Shown: positions 1 to 7,178 of the stretch, one piece after another
How positions within the stretch are numbered: the first letter of the stretch is position 1
Layout: every line of letters begins with the position of its first letter
DNA from: DAIOXA01 sp050949165
Lineage (GTDB): Bacteria; Bacillota; Proteinivoracia; UBA4975
DNA length: 13,522 nt
Assembly: GCA_050949165.1 (NCBI GenBank)
Contig: JBMNFF010000007.1
Span: 1 to 13,522 of the forward strand
Direction of reading: 5' to 3'
Notes under the pieces: generated by a model
The model's input: the letters and a program-made list of their open reading frames with translations, nothing else
What the model was told of the DNA's origin: nothing
The model's database searches: none
Program-made: the position numbers and the translations under genes

Positions 1-347
1 GTGTACTTTTTAACCAGTGCCAAAAAGCGGTCGGTATTGAGGGACTGTTCATTTACTGTATCAATGGTATGCTTTAATTTGGTTATCCTTTCTTCCAGTG
101 CCTTCTGCTCGGTTTCATATTCAGCCGACATCTTGTAAAAACGCTCTTCGGGAATTTTGCCCATCACATTGTCTTCATATAGCTTTCGAATGATTTTATC
201 TATGTCAGCAATGCGAGTCTGTGCTTGTTCGTACTCCTTTTGACTTTGGCGGAGTTCTTTGGCAAGTTCCTTTTCTGAATTATTCATTACTATACGGATG
301 AATTCCTGTTCATGGTCTTTGGCAAAGGAGGTTACACGTTGTTTTAG
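1..347 (-). pseudogene. Large serine recombinase, C-terminal fragment (TnpX/DUF4368 type)
   Basis: Minus-strand open frame of about 115 codons that runs off the left edge and is closed upstream by TAG at 348-350. It reads LKQRVTSFAKDHEQEF, then a charged coiled-coil stretch, then IRKLYEDNVMGKIPEERFYK, and ends in LALVKKYT. The coiled coil followed by YEDNxxGKIxxERF is what I recognise from the C-terminal region (DUF4368) of large serine recombinases that excise and insert Tn4451-like mobilizable elements of Clostridia. The catalytic serine resolvase domain and the recombinase domain should lie upstream (to the right), but the frame stops at 348 and a transposon starts at 383, so the piece has no N-terminus and is presumed inactive. 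The C-terminus lies outside the window. Family recognition is fairly secure. Whether the loss came from the transposon insertion or an earlier deletion is not visible. Confidence 0.75.
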
Positions 348-377
348 CTAAACCATATAGTCCCTATGCTGACGGTA

Positions 378-406
378 TTGCCTGTCCACGGATTGCCATA
401 TATAAT
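378..406 (+). promoter_or_regulatory. Junction promoter driving the transposon genes
   Basis: TTGCCT at 378-383 (four of six matches to TTGACA), a 17-base spacer, then a perfect TATAAT at 401-406. Most of the -35 box (378-382) is in flanking DNA and the -10 box is inside the left inverted repeat, so this is a hybrid promoter formed by the insertion. Transcription would start near 412-414, just downstream of the 400-410 arm that could pair with the DUF6431 start region. A sigma-A type promoter is inferred from consensus only. Confidence 0.55.
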
Positions 407-410
407 GACC
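383..410 (+). repeat. Left terminal inverted repeat of the transposon
   Basis: Starts TGTCCACGGATTGCC and ends TAATGACC. Compared with the reverse complement of 3256-3283, 12 of the first 15 bases match, a 5-base spacer differs, and the last 8 bases (TAATGACC versus TAGTGACC) differ at one position. The repeat carries a perfect TATAAT at 401-406 that is absent from the right copy, so this end also holds the -10 box of an inward promoter. Confidence 0.8.
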
Positions 411-504
411 GTATCTAAAGAAAGGAAAGGAAAGGACGCCCCGTTAGCGTGCTACACCACAAGTAGCACCAAGGCGTCCCAACTCAAAACCATGGTCATT
501 ATAT
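400..504 (+). promoter_or_regulatory. Nested inverted repeats around the DUF6431 start codon
   Basis: The outer arm ATATAATGACC (400-410) is an exact inverted repeat of GGTCATTATAT (494-504), which overlaps the last base of the ATG at 492. Inside lies a hairpin with stem GGACGCC (434-440) / GGCGTCC (473-479) enclosing a second stem GTGCTAC (449-455) / GTAGCAC (463-469). No Shine-Dalgarno sits directly before the ATG, but an AAAGG-repeat purine tract (419-434) would be brought within about a dozen bases of it when the inner hairpin folds. Transcripts entering from outside contain the 400-410 arm and could bury the start region. Transcripts from the junction promoter would lack it. Confidence 0.5.
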
Positions 505-1045
505 CAAGTTACGAGCTGGTTGAAAACCCTAACACGGGTGTTTTTTGTTCGGAGCGGAGAGCAGAACCCCTGCCCCTGCTGTGGTGGTAGCTTGAAAGTC
601 GTTGGCAGCAGGGAACGCAAGTACATAAACGGTATTGGTGAGAAAGTAGTGTTGGTAATCCGCAGGCTTCAATGTTCTCACTGCTCTAAAGTTCACCATG
701 AGCTTCCAGACATCCTCACCCCTTACAAGCGGTATGGGAGTGAAAGCATTGAAGCAGTGGTCAGCGGCGAGAGTGAACTAACCGTTGCCGCAGATGAGTC
801 TACAATTACCCGCTGGAAGCATTGGTTTCAGGAGAGTTGCCAATTACCTGGCCAGTGCCCTGGTGTCCATTGCAATCCGTTATTGTCTTCAGTCTGCGGG
901 AGGCGAATCCAACCTCCCTCAGTCTCCGCTCCAAAGGATCTGGCAGTTAGTAGGGAACGCTCCTCAATGGCTAGCGAGAACTGTCCGTCCTGTGGTAAAC
1001 GCAAATTATTGGGTACATACCCGTTCTGCATTACTGTCCGGGTAG
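492..1045 (+). CDS. DUF6431 zinc-ribbon transposon protein, split by two +1 frame changes
   Basis: Transposon accessory protein of unknown molecular role, found with DDE transposase and ATPase genes; DNA binding is likely from its zinc-ribbon look (inference). The product can be reassembled to 183 residues: 1-26 from ATG 492 (starting MVIISSYELVENPNTGVFCS), 27-112 in the +1 frame (CPCCGGSLKVVGSRERKYI, then IRRLQCSHCSKVHHELPDI, YKRYGSESIEAV and DESTITRWKHWF), and 113-183 in the next +1 frame (VSIAIRY, SPLQRIWQLV, WLARTVRPVVNANYW, ending ALLSG). Shifts fall on CCC-C at 567-570 and TTT-C at 826-829. Cys pairs in CPCC and CSHC suggest zinc binding. A TTG at 520 opens the middle frame, but the homologous N-terminus lies in the ATG 492 frame. 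It is either a double frameshift pseudogene or a gene needing two +1 slips. Confidence 0.75.
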
Positions 1046-1092
1046 ACAAGCAGTAGACTCATGTTAAGACCTAAAACTAAGGGGGAATTAAC

Positions 1093-2450
1093 ATGAGAGA
1101 CCAGAAGAAAGCGGAGGCAATAGCACAGGAACGTATGCAACTCCTAGCGCCGCTACTTGCAGAAGGCCTGGATCCTGCCAAGGCTATCCAAATTAAGACC
1201 CAGATCTGTACTCAAACAGGCATTTCGGACCGCACCTTGCGCCGGTACCTGGCTCAGTACAGGGCTGGGGGCTTTAACGCGCTCAAACCCAAGGGAAAGG
1301 CCTCGAAAGTGCCTCAAGAAGCCATCCCTGAACATGTTATGGAGCAGGCAATACTGCTGCGCCGGGAGGTGCCTAGCCGTAGCGTGGCCCAGATCATTCA
1401 GGTATTGGAGTGGGAAGGCCTAGTCCCGCCAGGACAGATTAAGCGTAGCACCCTCCAAGACAGGCTATCCCAGCGGGGCTACAGTACCCGGCACATGAAG
1501 CTGTATGAATCCTCAGGTGTAGCCAGCAGGAGGTTTCAGCAGAAATACCGGAATAAGCTATGGCATTCGGACATAAAGTATGGCCCCTACTTACCTGTGG
1601 GGCAAGATGGCACTAAAAAACAAGTCTACTTGGTCACCTTCATGGATGACGCTACTCGCTTTATCCTCCATGGCGAGTTCTACCCGACCCTGGACCAGGT
1701 CATTATTGAGGACTGTTTCCGAAAGGCAATCCAGAAGTATGGAATACCAGAAGCTGTCTTCTTTGACAACGGCAGCCAATACAAGACCAAGTGGATGAAC
1801 CGAGCCTGTGCCAAAATGGGGATACGACTGCTCTTTGCCAAGCCCTATTCCCCAGAAGCAACTGGCAAAGTTGAACGGTTTCAACAGGGTGGTAGACTCC
1901 TTCCTCCAGGAAGCTGCCTTGGAGAACCCCCAAACCTTAGACCAATTTAACCGGCTGTTCTGGGTCTGGCTTGACGAGTGTTACCAACATAAACCCCACA
2001 GCAGCTTAGCTAATAATTTGTCTCCGGAAGCCACATACCATAGCGGCAAGAAAGCACTGAAATTCCTGGATCCAGAAACAATAGCAAATGCCTTTCCTCC
2101 ATCTTGAGGAACGGAAGGTAGATAAGTCCGGCTGCATAAGCTTCCAAGGTGAAAAGTACGAAGTAGGCTTGCCCTTCATTGGCTGTAAAGTGAATGTGGT
2201 CTATGATCCCGCAGATACTTCTCAGCTGACCATCGAATATGAGGGACATCCTTCCTGGACCGCCAAGAAGCTGGTCATTGGCGAGAAGACGGGCCCCAAG
2301 CCTGCGCTGCCACCCCACATGCAGCGAGAGCCTGCTAATACCTCTAGGCTGTTGGCTGCAGCTGCAAGGCAGAATGAGGAGCGCAAGGTTCAACAAGCAC
2401 CCGCCGTTTCTTACAGGATAGTCAGGAAGGGCGGTGAGCAGGATGTATGA
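1093..2450 (+). CDS. DDE (Mu/TniA-like, DD35E) transposase, split by two +1 frame changes
   Basis: Strand-transfer enzyme of the transposon. ATG 1093 follows a strong AAGGGGG Shine-Dalgarno. Reassembled length is 451 residues: 1-263 in the first frame, 264-334 in the second, 335-451 in the third. Residues 40-60 look like a helix-turn-helix (TGISDRTLRRYL). The integrase core has D160 (LWHSDIKYG), D225 (FFDNGSQYK) and E261 (GKVERF), giving DD35E. A Mu-type C-terminal barrel (RKVDKSGCISFQGEKYEVGL) follows at about 337-385. The first frame change, at TTT-C 1879-1882, lies two codons after the catalytic Glu; dropping one base gives KVERFNRVVDSFLQE. The second, at TTT-C 2093-2096, gives NAFLHLEERKVDK. 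The last 8 bases overlap the ATPase start, so translation is probably coupled. Without frame correction the first product would end at 1950 after 285 residues. Confidence 0.8.
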
Positions 2451-3243
2451 GGCCTTTTACGGACTCACCAATACGCCGTTTTCCAGGGACATTCCCACCG
2501 ATCAGCTCTACCCCTCGGTGATGATGGAAGAAGTACTGGGGAGGTTGCAGCACGCTGCAGAGCGACAGCTGTTCGCCGTGGTCACCGGAGATTGCGGCAC
2601 CGGCAAGACTACCACCCTGCGACGGTTAAGGGATACCCTCGACCCATCCAAGTTTATGATGATGTACTTAGCAGATTCAAAGCTAACTCCCCGCCATTTC
2701 TACAAGGGACTGTTGGAACAGCTGGGCTGTGAATCTAAGTTCTACAGGGGGGATGCCAAACGGCAGCTGCACCGGGAGATTGAACTAATGCGGGGCATCC
2801 ACCGCCTGCTGCCTGTGGTTATTGTTGACGAGGCCCATCTACTGGATAGGGAGATGCTAGAGGAAGTTCGGTTCCTACTCAATTTCAAGATGGACGCAGA
2901 GAGCCCCATGGCATTAATTCTCGTCGGTCAGAGCGAGCTCTGGGACAAGTTTCAGCTGCAGGCCTTCGCAGCCATCCGGCAGCGGATTGACCTGCAGTGC
3001 AAGCTGCCGCACTTCGATCGGGCGCAGGTAGGGGAATACATAAAAAGACACCTTGCCTACGCGGGGGTTGAGCACGAAACCTTCTCAGACGGGGCTATTG
3101 AAGAGATTTACCGTTTCTCCAGCGGGGCGGCTAGACTGGTGAATAAGGTATGCACCCACTGCCTGCTCTACGGTGCGCAAAACGGAAAACGGATTATTGA
3201 CGATCATATGGTGAAGTTGGTCATCCAGGGGGAGCTACTCTAG
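2443..3243 (+). CDS. ExeA/TniB-like AAA ATPase of the transposon
   Basis: Intact 266-residue ATPase, the target-selection or transposase-activating partner by analogy with MuB and TniB. Starts MYEAFYGLTNTPFSRD, a typical ExeA-family opening. Walker A is GDCGTGKTT at 49-57 (K55), Walker B is VVIVDEAHLL at 126-135 (D130, E131), and a sensor-like LVGQSEL lies at 161-167 with an arginine-containing IRQRID further on. I chose ATG 2443 over the GTG at 2434 because homologous proteins begin at MYEAF and GGTGAG lies just upstream. The start overlaps the transposase stop (2448-2450) by 8 bases. It is the only gene of the element whose frame is unbroken. The right inverted repeat begins 12 bases after its stop. 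Confidence 0.85.
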   Translation: MYEAFYGLTNTPFSRDIPTDQLYPSVMMEEVLGRLQHAAERQLFAVVTGDCGTGKTTTLRRLRDTLDPSKFMMMYLADSKLTPRHFYKGLLEQLGCESKFYRGDAKRQLHREIELMRGIHRLLPVVIVDEAHLLDREMLEEVRFLLNFKMDAESPMALILVGQSELWDKFQLQAFAAIRQRIDLQCKLPHFDRAQVGEYIKRHLAYAGVEHETFSDGAIEEIYRFSSGAARLVNKVCTHCLLYGAQNGKRIIDDHMVKLVIQGELL

Positions 3244-3255
3244 CTCTCCCTCCTT

Positions 3256-3283
3256 GGTCACTAGGTCCGGCAGTTCGCGGACA
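3256..3283 (-). repeat. Right terminal inverted repeat of the transposon
   Basis: Read on the minus strand it starts TGTCCGCGAACTGCC and ends TAGTGACC, matching the left end in register over 28 bases. It begins 12 bases after the ATPase stop codon, as expected for a compact insertion element. The plus-strand end ...GGACA gives the ACA terminus. Confidence 0.8.
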
Positions 3284-3368
3284 ATTAACAACGTCTACCA
3301 CTGGCCATTATGGGCTAGCAGTAACACTGAGATCGCTGGGGTCTTCGGCCTAGTACAGCAGAATAAAA

Positions 3369-3794
3369 CTATAGGTATATAACTTGCGCTTTGTCAAAGC
3401 TGTATTTGAGTTGCCTTAGCTCGCTGACCGTTGGCAGCTTTAGGTTGGCCTTGAGATCCAAAGCGTCAAAAATCAACTGTAAATCACCCATAGGCCTAGT
3501 TAGACGGTAGTATCCGCCAGGGAGGGCATCCGCCTCAAATGAAGCGAGGGCCTTTTTAATTCTGTCAGCAGTAATACCAGCCTCCCAGCCATCTGTGATG
3601 GACCAAGGATCAATATTACTCAATTGCATATCCGTTTGGTGACCATCAAAATCCACAGTTAAGGCTTTGTCTGGTTCCTGAGATGAAACTGAGCCAGGGA
3701 ATCCTTTTATTGATAGAACAATAATACCCTGGAAAGCTTGATTGTCATCGGTTACTAAGCGGTGACCTGCTGGTCCTCCAGCAAGTAATAGCAA
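3369..3794 (-). pseudogene. Orphan ORF, probable 3' fragment of an unrecognised gene
   Basis: About 141 codons on the minus strand, ending DKAQVIYL at TAG. I do not recognise a family. The open frame is closed upstream by TAA at 3798-3800; the only early starts are TTG codons without a Shine-Dalgarno, and the first ATG is well inside (the TDMQLSN region). There is no signal peptide, membrane segment or catalytic motif I can name. The C-terminal half, with GYYRLTRPMGDLQLIFDALD and LKLPTVSELRQLKYSFD, looks like a folded soluble domain. It lies just downstream of the lipoprotein gene's terminator on the same strand, so it would not be well transcribed from there. Most likely a gene that lost its 5' part in the rearrangements of this region; a genuine small gene with a TTG start is possible. 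Confidence 0.4.
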
Positions 3795-3804
3795 GACTTA
3801 AAGA

Positions 3805-3822
3805 ACCCCGACGTTTCGGGGT
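3805..3822 (-). terminator. Terminator after the lipoprotein gene
   Basis: Perfect 7-bp stem ACCCCGA / TCGGGGT with a 4-base loop, 22 bases past the lipoprotein stop codon. On the minus strand it is followed by TCTTTAAG, a short and imperfect T tract. Position and orientation fit intrinsic termination of the minus-strand lipoprotein transcript. Confidence 0.6.
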
Positions 3823-3844
3823 CCCTTCATGTCAAGGCTTGACG

Positions 3845-4966
3845 CTAATAATCAAAATCAGGATTAATCACTACGTGCTTGCTTCCATCGACTTTCACAG
3901 CATGCAGTTGTTTGTGCTGGCCAAATTTACTAACATAACTTTCGAAATCCTTATGTGGAGGTCTTATTGACACTGTATAGAAAAGCCACTCTCCTTCAAC
4001 CCCTAACACACTTCTTGTCACATCAGTAGTGTGTTCAGATGGTAATTGTATCTCTTCAGTGTTATCTTTATCCGATCTAAAAATACCTGATAAACTTCCC
4101 CAATATAGCCAACCGTCATTGAAGAAGAATGATCGTACACCTTCAGGAAATGTATAGAGATCCTCTTCCTCTCCGCTTTCAACATTGAATTTGATAAGTT
4201 TTGAATACCCTCCCTCACCGAAATTCCTTAGTATATACTTCATATATAGATAATTTTCATCATCGATCATCACCCTGGGAAACTCTATGCCTTCAGCGAC
4301 TTCCTCCAATGACGTCCCGTCTCCCTTTATTCTCCAAATTAGTCCATCCATAATCTGCTGATAATCACTGGCAGGTGTAAAGTAAATCCATGGATCACTA
4401 ACATGAAAATCTAAAGCATGCATGGGCAGTATTTCTTCATACTCGCCTGTGACAAGATCCATTACATAAGTCTTTCCTATAGATGTGCCACCTACGTTCC
4501 AATCAGTTTCACCTGGAGAAAAGTAGAGTTGGCAGCCATTATAGCTATAGGCCCTTCCAGTTCCGTATTCTAATTCAACGAACTTAGAGCGCTCAGTGCC
4601 GTCTGTTTTCATTCTGTATAGATGATTGGAATCGTGCTCATTAAAATAATACAAGTACCCGTTGCATTCAATTAATCCAAAGGCACTGTCGTAAGATATT
4701 CTAACTATTTCTCCGCTATCCTTGCACATTTTGAATATCCCGCCATCCTGGGGCCGTTGTTCCTCAAATTCTGGGTCATACCCCTGAAATGGAATGTAAA
4801 TATGCCTATCATCTGCTGTAATTTCGTTTAATTTTGCCTTAACAGCATCCTCATCTTCCAATGTTAGGATCGGGTTGACAGTATATTCTGCAGCTTCGTC
4901 AATATGACAAGCAGTTATCAAAGTAGCAATTAACACCACCGATAAAAGCATAATGCTTTTCTTCAT
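3845..4966 (-). CDS. Lipoprotein with DUF5050-like beta-propeller repeats
   Basis: Intact 373-residue protein. It starts MKKSIMLLSVVLIATLITAC: a lysine-rich n-region, a hydrophobic core and the lipobox LITAC, with Cys20 as the predicted lipidation site, so it should be anchored to the outer face of the membrane. The mature part contains repeated blocks of the kind GYLYYFNEHDSNHLYRMKTDG, DPWIYFTPASDYQQ, GLIWRIKGDGTSLEEV, GWLYWGSLSGIFRSDKD and WLFYTVSI. These Y/W-Y-F plus 'r.k.DGs' blocks resemble the DUF5050 beta-propeller-like repeats common in Firmicute surface proteins of unknown function. GGAGGAGAACGGAAC precedes the ATG, a strong Shine-Dalgarno. It lies 91 bases after the M23 gene on the same strand and may have been co-transcribed with it. 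No substrate can be named. Confidence 0.8.
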   Translation of the reverse strand: MKKSIMLLSVVLIATLITACHIDEAAEYTVNPILTLEDEDAVKAKLNEITADDRHIYIPFQGYDPEFEEQRPQDGGIFKMCKDSGEIVRISYDSAFGLIECNGYLYYFNEHDSNHLYRMKTDGTERSKFVELEYGTGRAYSYNGCQLYFSPGETDWNVGGTSIGKTYVMDLVTGEYEEILPMHALDFHVSDPWIYFTPASDYQQIMDGLIWRIKGDGTSLEEVAEGIEFPRVMIDDENYLYMKYILRNFGEGGYSKLIKFNVESGEEEDLYTFPEGVRSFFFNDGWLYWGSLSGIFRSDKDNTEEIQLPSEHTTDVTRSVLGVEGEWLFYTVSIRPPHKDFESYVSKFGQHKQLHAVKVDGSKHVVINPDFDY

Positions 4967-5057
4967 GTTCCGTTCTCCTCCATTGTCTATCCAATTTTTT
5001 CACCTTTAAGCAATTACAAGCGAAACCTAACCCTGACTTCAAAATAATGAGTTAAGT

Positions 5058-5822
5058 TTATTCAACTCCCTTTAAGTGCTCTGTTAATTTTGTGGTTAAC
5101 TGGTCTATCATAACTAATTCTTCGTTGCTTGCGTCCACTTTTGCATTTGATAGGTCATCTAATGTAATTCCTAATCCTGATAGCTCATTGGCATTTAATT
5201 GTGCTAACCACCCTACAGGAATAAAGTAATCCCCTTTTAATATTCCTGCAACCCCCTCGATAGTACCGTTAACGCCATAATTCGTGTAGCCTGAGCCATT
5301 CAGGGAATCTACACAACTGTTAGTACAATTGTTAGGCTTCGTTCCATAAACCGGGTCGCCAAAAAAGTCTTCACCTGGTAAGCTACAGGAATTCATAACG
5401 TTCGCGACTTGAGTAAGGGTTCCACTACTAAAAAATCCTTGATTTCTGCTTAAGGGATTGACATAAACGCTTCCAGAAGGATTTGTGACAAATGAGGACC
5501 ATAAATGACTAATAAGCCTTGTTTCAAGATGTAAGTGAACTGCTGTTGTTCCAGTTTTCCCCATATTGCCCACGAACTGATACCTTCCTACAACGTCGTT
5601 AACATCAACATCAATCGAATCCATATGTGCGTGAACTACCTGAACATACTTTGGAACACCTGTTAGCAGATATTCAAGTCCAGGGAGCTCTTTATCTTCT
5701 TTATCCATATATATTCTGTCTGGTAAAGGTAAAATTGGTGGAGAGTATCCATGCCACGTATTAATAGCCAAAACTTGTCCATACGAACTTGCCGAACACG
5801 GACCTACATGCTCTGGTAAAAT
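5058..5822 (-). pseudogene. M23-type peptidase, N-terminus removed by IS256
   Basis: Minus-strand frame of about 255 native codons. The recognisable part is the end of a lysostaphin-type M23 domain: SYGQVLAINTWHG, VVHAHMDSIDV, the turn VVGRYQFVGNMGKTGTTA and the zinc-ligand motif HLHLETR. M23 enzymes are zinc endopeptidases, usually cutting peptidoglycan cross-links outside the cell. The upstream HxxxD zinc-ligand motif and any signal peptide are missing. The frame continues past 5822 only into IS256 terminal bases, which encode the spurious start MVVSDTS. After the peptidase domain come about 150 residues with four cysteines (CSLPG, NNCTNSCVDSL) that I do not recognise. Expected to be inactive. 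The missing 5' part is not found on the far side of the IS, where a different gene begins, so a deletion accompanied or followed the insertion. Confidence 0.7.
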
Positions 5823-7149
5823 GGAAGTGTCAGAAACAACCAATTACTGGAGGGATTGCGATGACCCGTATTAATCTTACCTTATCCGAGGAAACTTTGC
5901 ACCACCTAATTTCCGGGGATGATAAAGGAATTTCTATGTTGCTGAGAGAGGCCCTGAACCAGATTCTAGAGCACCAAAGGACTGAGCAGATTGAGGCTGC
6001 CCGTTATGAGCGAACCGAAACTCGTCGGGGTTTGCGGAACGGCTACAAGCCTAGAAAACTTAACACCCGGGTAGGGACCCTAAACCTTCGGGTTCCCCAA
6101 ATACGGGATGGCGTTTTTTCTACCGAGCTGTTTAGAAGATACCAGCGTAGTGAGCAGGCTCTAGTGCTTGCCCTTATGGAAATGGTGGTTAATGGGGTAT
6201 CTACCCGTAAGGTGGCAAGAATCACCGAGGAGCTATGTGGAACTGAGTTCTCAGCTTCAACTGTGTCTAGCTTATGCAAGCAATTAGACCCCATCGTGGA
6301 GGGGTGGAAAAACCGCAGCTTGGCTGGACAAGCCTTCCCCTTTGTCCTGGTGGATGCCCTCGTCATAAAGCTTAGGGATAATGGCCGAGTTCGTCCTCAT
6401 AGTACTATGTTGGCAATCGGGATAAACGCCGAGGGCAACAGAGAGATTTTGGGGTTTCAAGTAGGAGACAGTGAGTCAGAGTCCAGCTGGACAGACTTTT
6501 TTAATTCCCTAAAAAACCGAGGTCTATCTGGGATAGACCTGGTTGTCTCCGATGACCACAGAGGGCTTGTAAACGCCGTACAGACCTGTTTCCAGGGGGT
6601 AACCTGGCAAAGGTGCCAAACTCACTTTACCAAGAACATACTGGATAAATGCCCAAAATCATTACAGGCTGAATTGAAAGCCAGGCTCCGTACAGTATTT
6701 GAGGCGAACGACACCGAAACGGCACGGAAGTTGGCCAAGGGTATTCACGAAGAATATGCTGATAAAGCCGCTAGGGCTGTAGAGACTCTGGACCAGGGGT
6801 TTGAGGATGCCATTGCGGTGCTGGCACTACCTGAGTACTATCGGCGAAAACTAAGGACCACCAACAGTGTGGAGCGGCTCAACGAAGAGATCCGCCGCAG
6901 GGAAAGGGTCATAAGGATATTTCCAAATCCTGAATCGGCAGTAAGGCTGATAGGAGCGGTACTGATGGAACACCATGAGGAGTGGAGCGAAGGACGACGA
7001 TACTTTGACATGAGCTCGTACTGGTCTTGGAAAAAAGAGCAAGAATCAGCCGGTAAAAACGATTGCCGGATAAGTGCATAGATACAGTTTTGCCAGAGGC
7101 AATTTTACAGACAAAATTGGACTTGACCTTCTCCAACTCTGACACTCTC
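5823..7149 (+). mobile_element. IS256-family insertion sequence
   Basis: A single transposase gene flanked by terminal inverted repeats whose clearest shared core is AGTGTCAGA: plus strand at 5826-5834 and its complement TCTGACACT at 7138-7146. The outer ends are placed to within a few bases. No 8-9 bp direct duplication is visible outside them. The element separates the truncated M23 gene from the AAA ATPase fragment. Because the transposase is intact, it may still be mobile. Confidence 0.75.
5861..7081 (+). CDS. IS256-family transposase
   Basis: Intact 406-residue mutator-type DDE transposase that performs cut or copy-out and paste-in of the IS. The order of motifs is typical: an N-terminal region with RRGLRNGYKPRKLNTRVGTL at 55-74, the core with D165 (FVLVDALVIKLRD), D231 (LVVSDDHRGL) and the RCQTHFTKNI motif at 251-260, and the catalytic Glu E338 in RTTNSVERLNEEIRRR. 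The frame stays open upstream to 5789, but I start at ATG 5861, preceded by GGAGGG at a good distance and matching the usual MTxxxLTLSEE opening. Length matches the roughly 400-residue family norm. The only sizeable mobile gene here besides the ATPase that needs no frame correction. Confidence 0.92.
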   Translation: MTRINLTLSEETLHHLISGDDKGISMLLREALNQILEHQRTEQIEAARYERTETRRGLRNGYKPRKLNTRVGTLNLRVPQIRDGVFSTELFRRYQRSEQALVLALMEMVVNGVSTRKVARITEELCGTEFSASTVSSLCKQLDPIVEGWKNRSLAGQAFPFVLVDALVIKLRDNGRVRPHSTMLAIGINAEGNREILGFQVGDSESESSWTDFFNSLKNRGLSGIDLVVSDDHRGLVNAVQTCFQGVTWQRCQTHFTKNILDKCPKSLQAELKARLRTVFEANDTETARKLAKGIHEEYADKAARAVETLDQGFEDAIAVLALPEYYRRKLRTTNSVERLNEEIRRRERVIRIFPNPESAVRLIGAVLMEHHEEWSEGRRYFDMSSYWSWKKEQESAGKNDCRISA

Positions 7150-7178
7150 TTACACCTCACTTACCCAACATAATTTGC

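Larger units (their letters stand above)
383..3283 (+). mobile_element. Three-gene TGT...ACA transposon (DUF6431 + DDE transposase + ExeA-like ATPase)
   Basis: A 2901-bp element bounded by imperfect 28-bp inverted repeats, 383-410 and 3256-3283, starting 5'-TGTCC and ending GGACA-3'. It encodes, all rightward, a DUF6431 zinc-ribbon protein, a 451-residue DDE transposase with a Mu-type C-terminal region, and an AAA ATPase overlapping the transposase stop. The TGT/ACA termini and the transposase plus ATPase pair place it with the Tn7/Tn552/Mu-like group by analogy. I see no target-site duplication: the left flank ends ATTGCC and the right flank starts ATTAAC. That suggests a rearrangement after insertion, or decay. 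The first two genes are each split by two +1 frame changes, while the ATPase is intact. Confidence 0.8.

Noticed and set aside
351..382. Continuation of the recombinase upstream of the TAG by another +1 slip
   Set aside because: The neighbouring readable frame (TGG TTT AGC TAA) would need a -1 change and shows no recombinase motif, so a truncation is simpler.
573..576. The second CCC-C as the first DUF6431 shift site
   Set aside because: Shifting there would lose the first cysteine of the CPCC zinc-ribbon motif; the CCC-C at 567-570 keeps it.
520..1056. 178-codon single frame starting at TTG 520 as the DUF6431 gene
   Set aside because: Its N-terminus and its C-terminal third do not match the family; the matching ends lie in the two other frames, so the joined 492-1045 reading was preferred.
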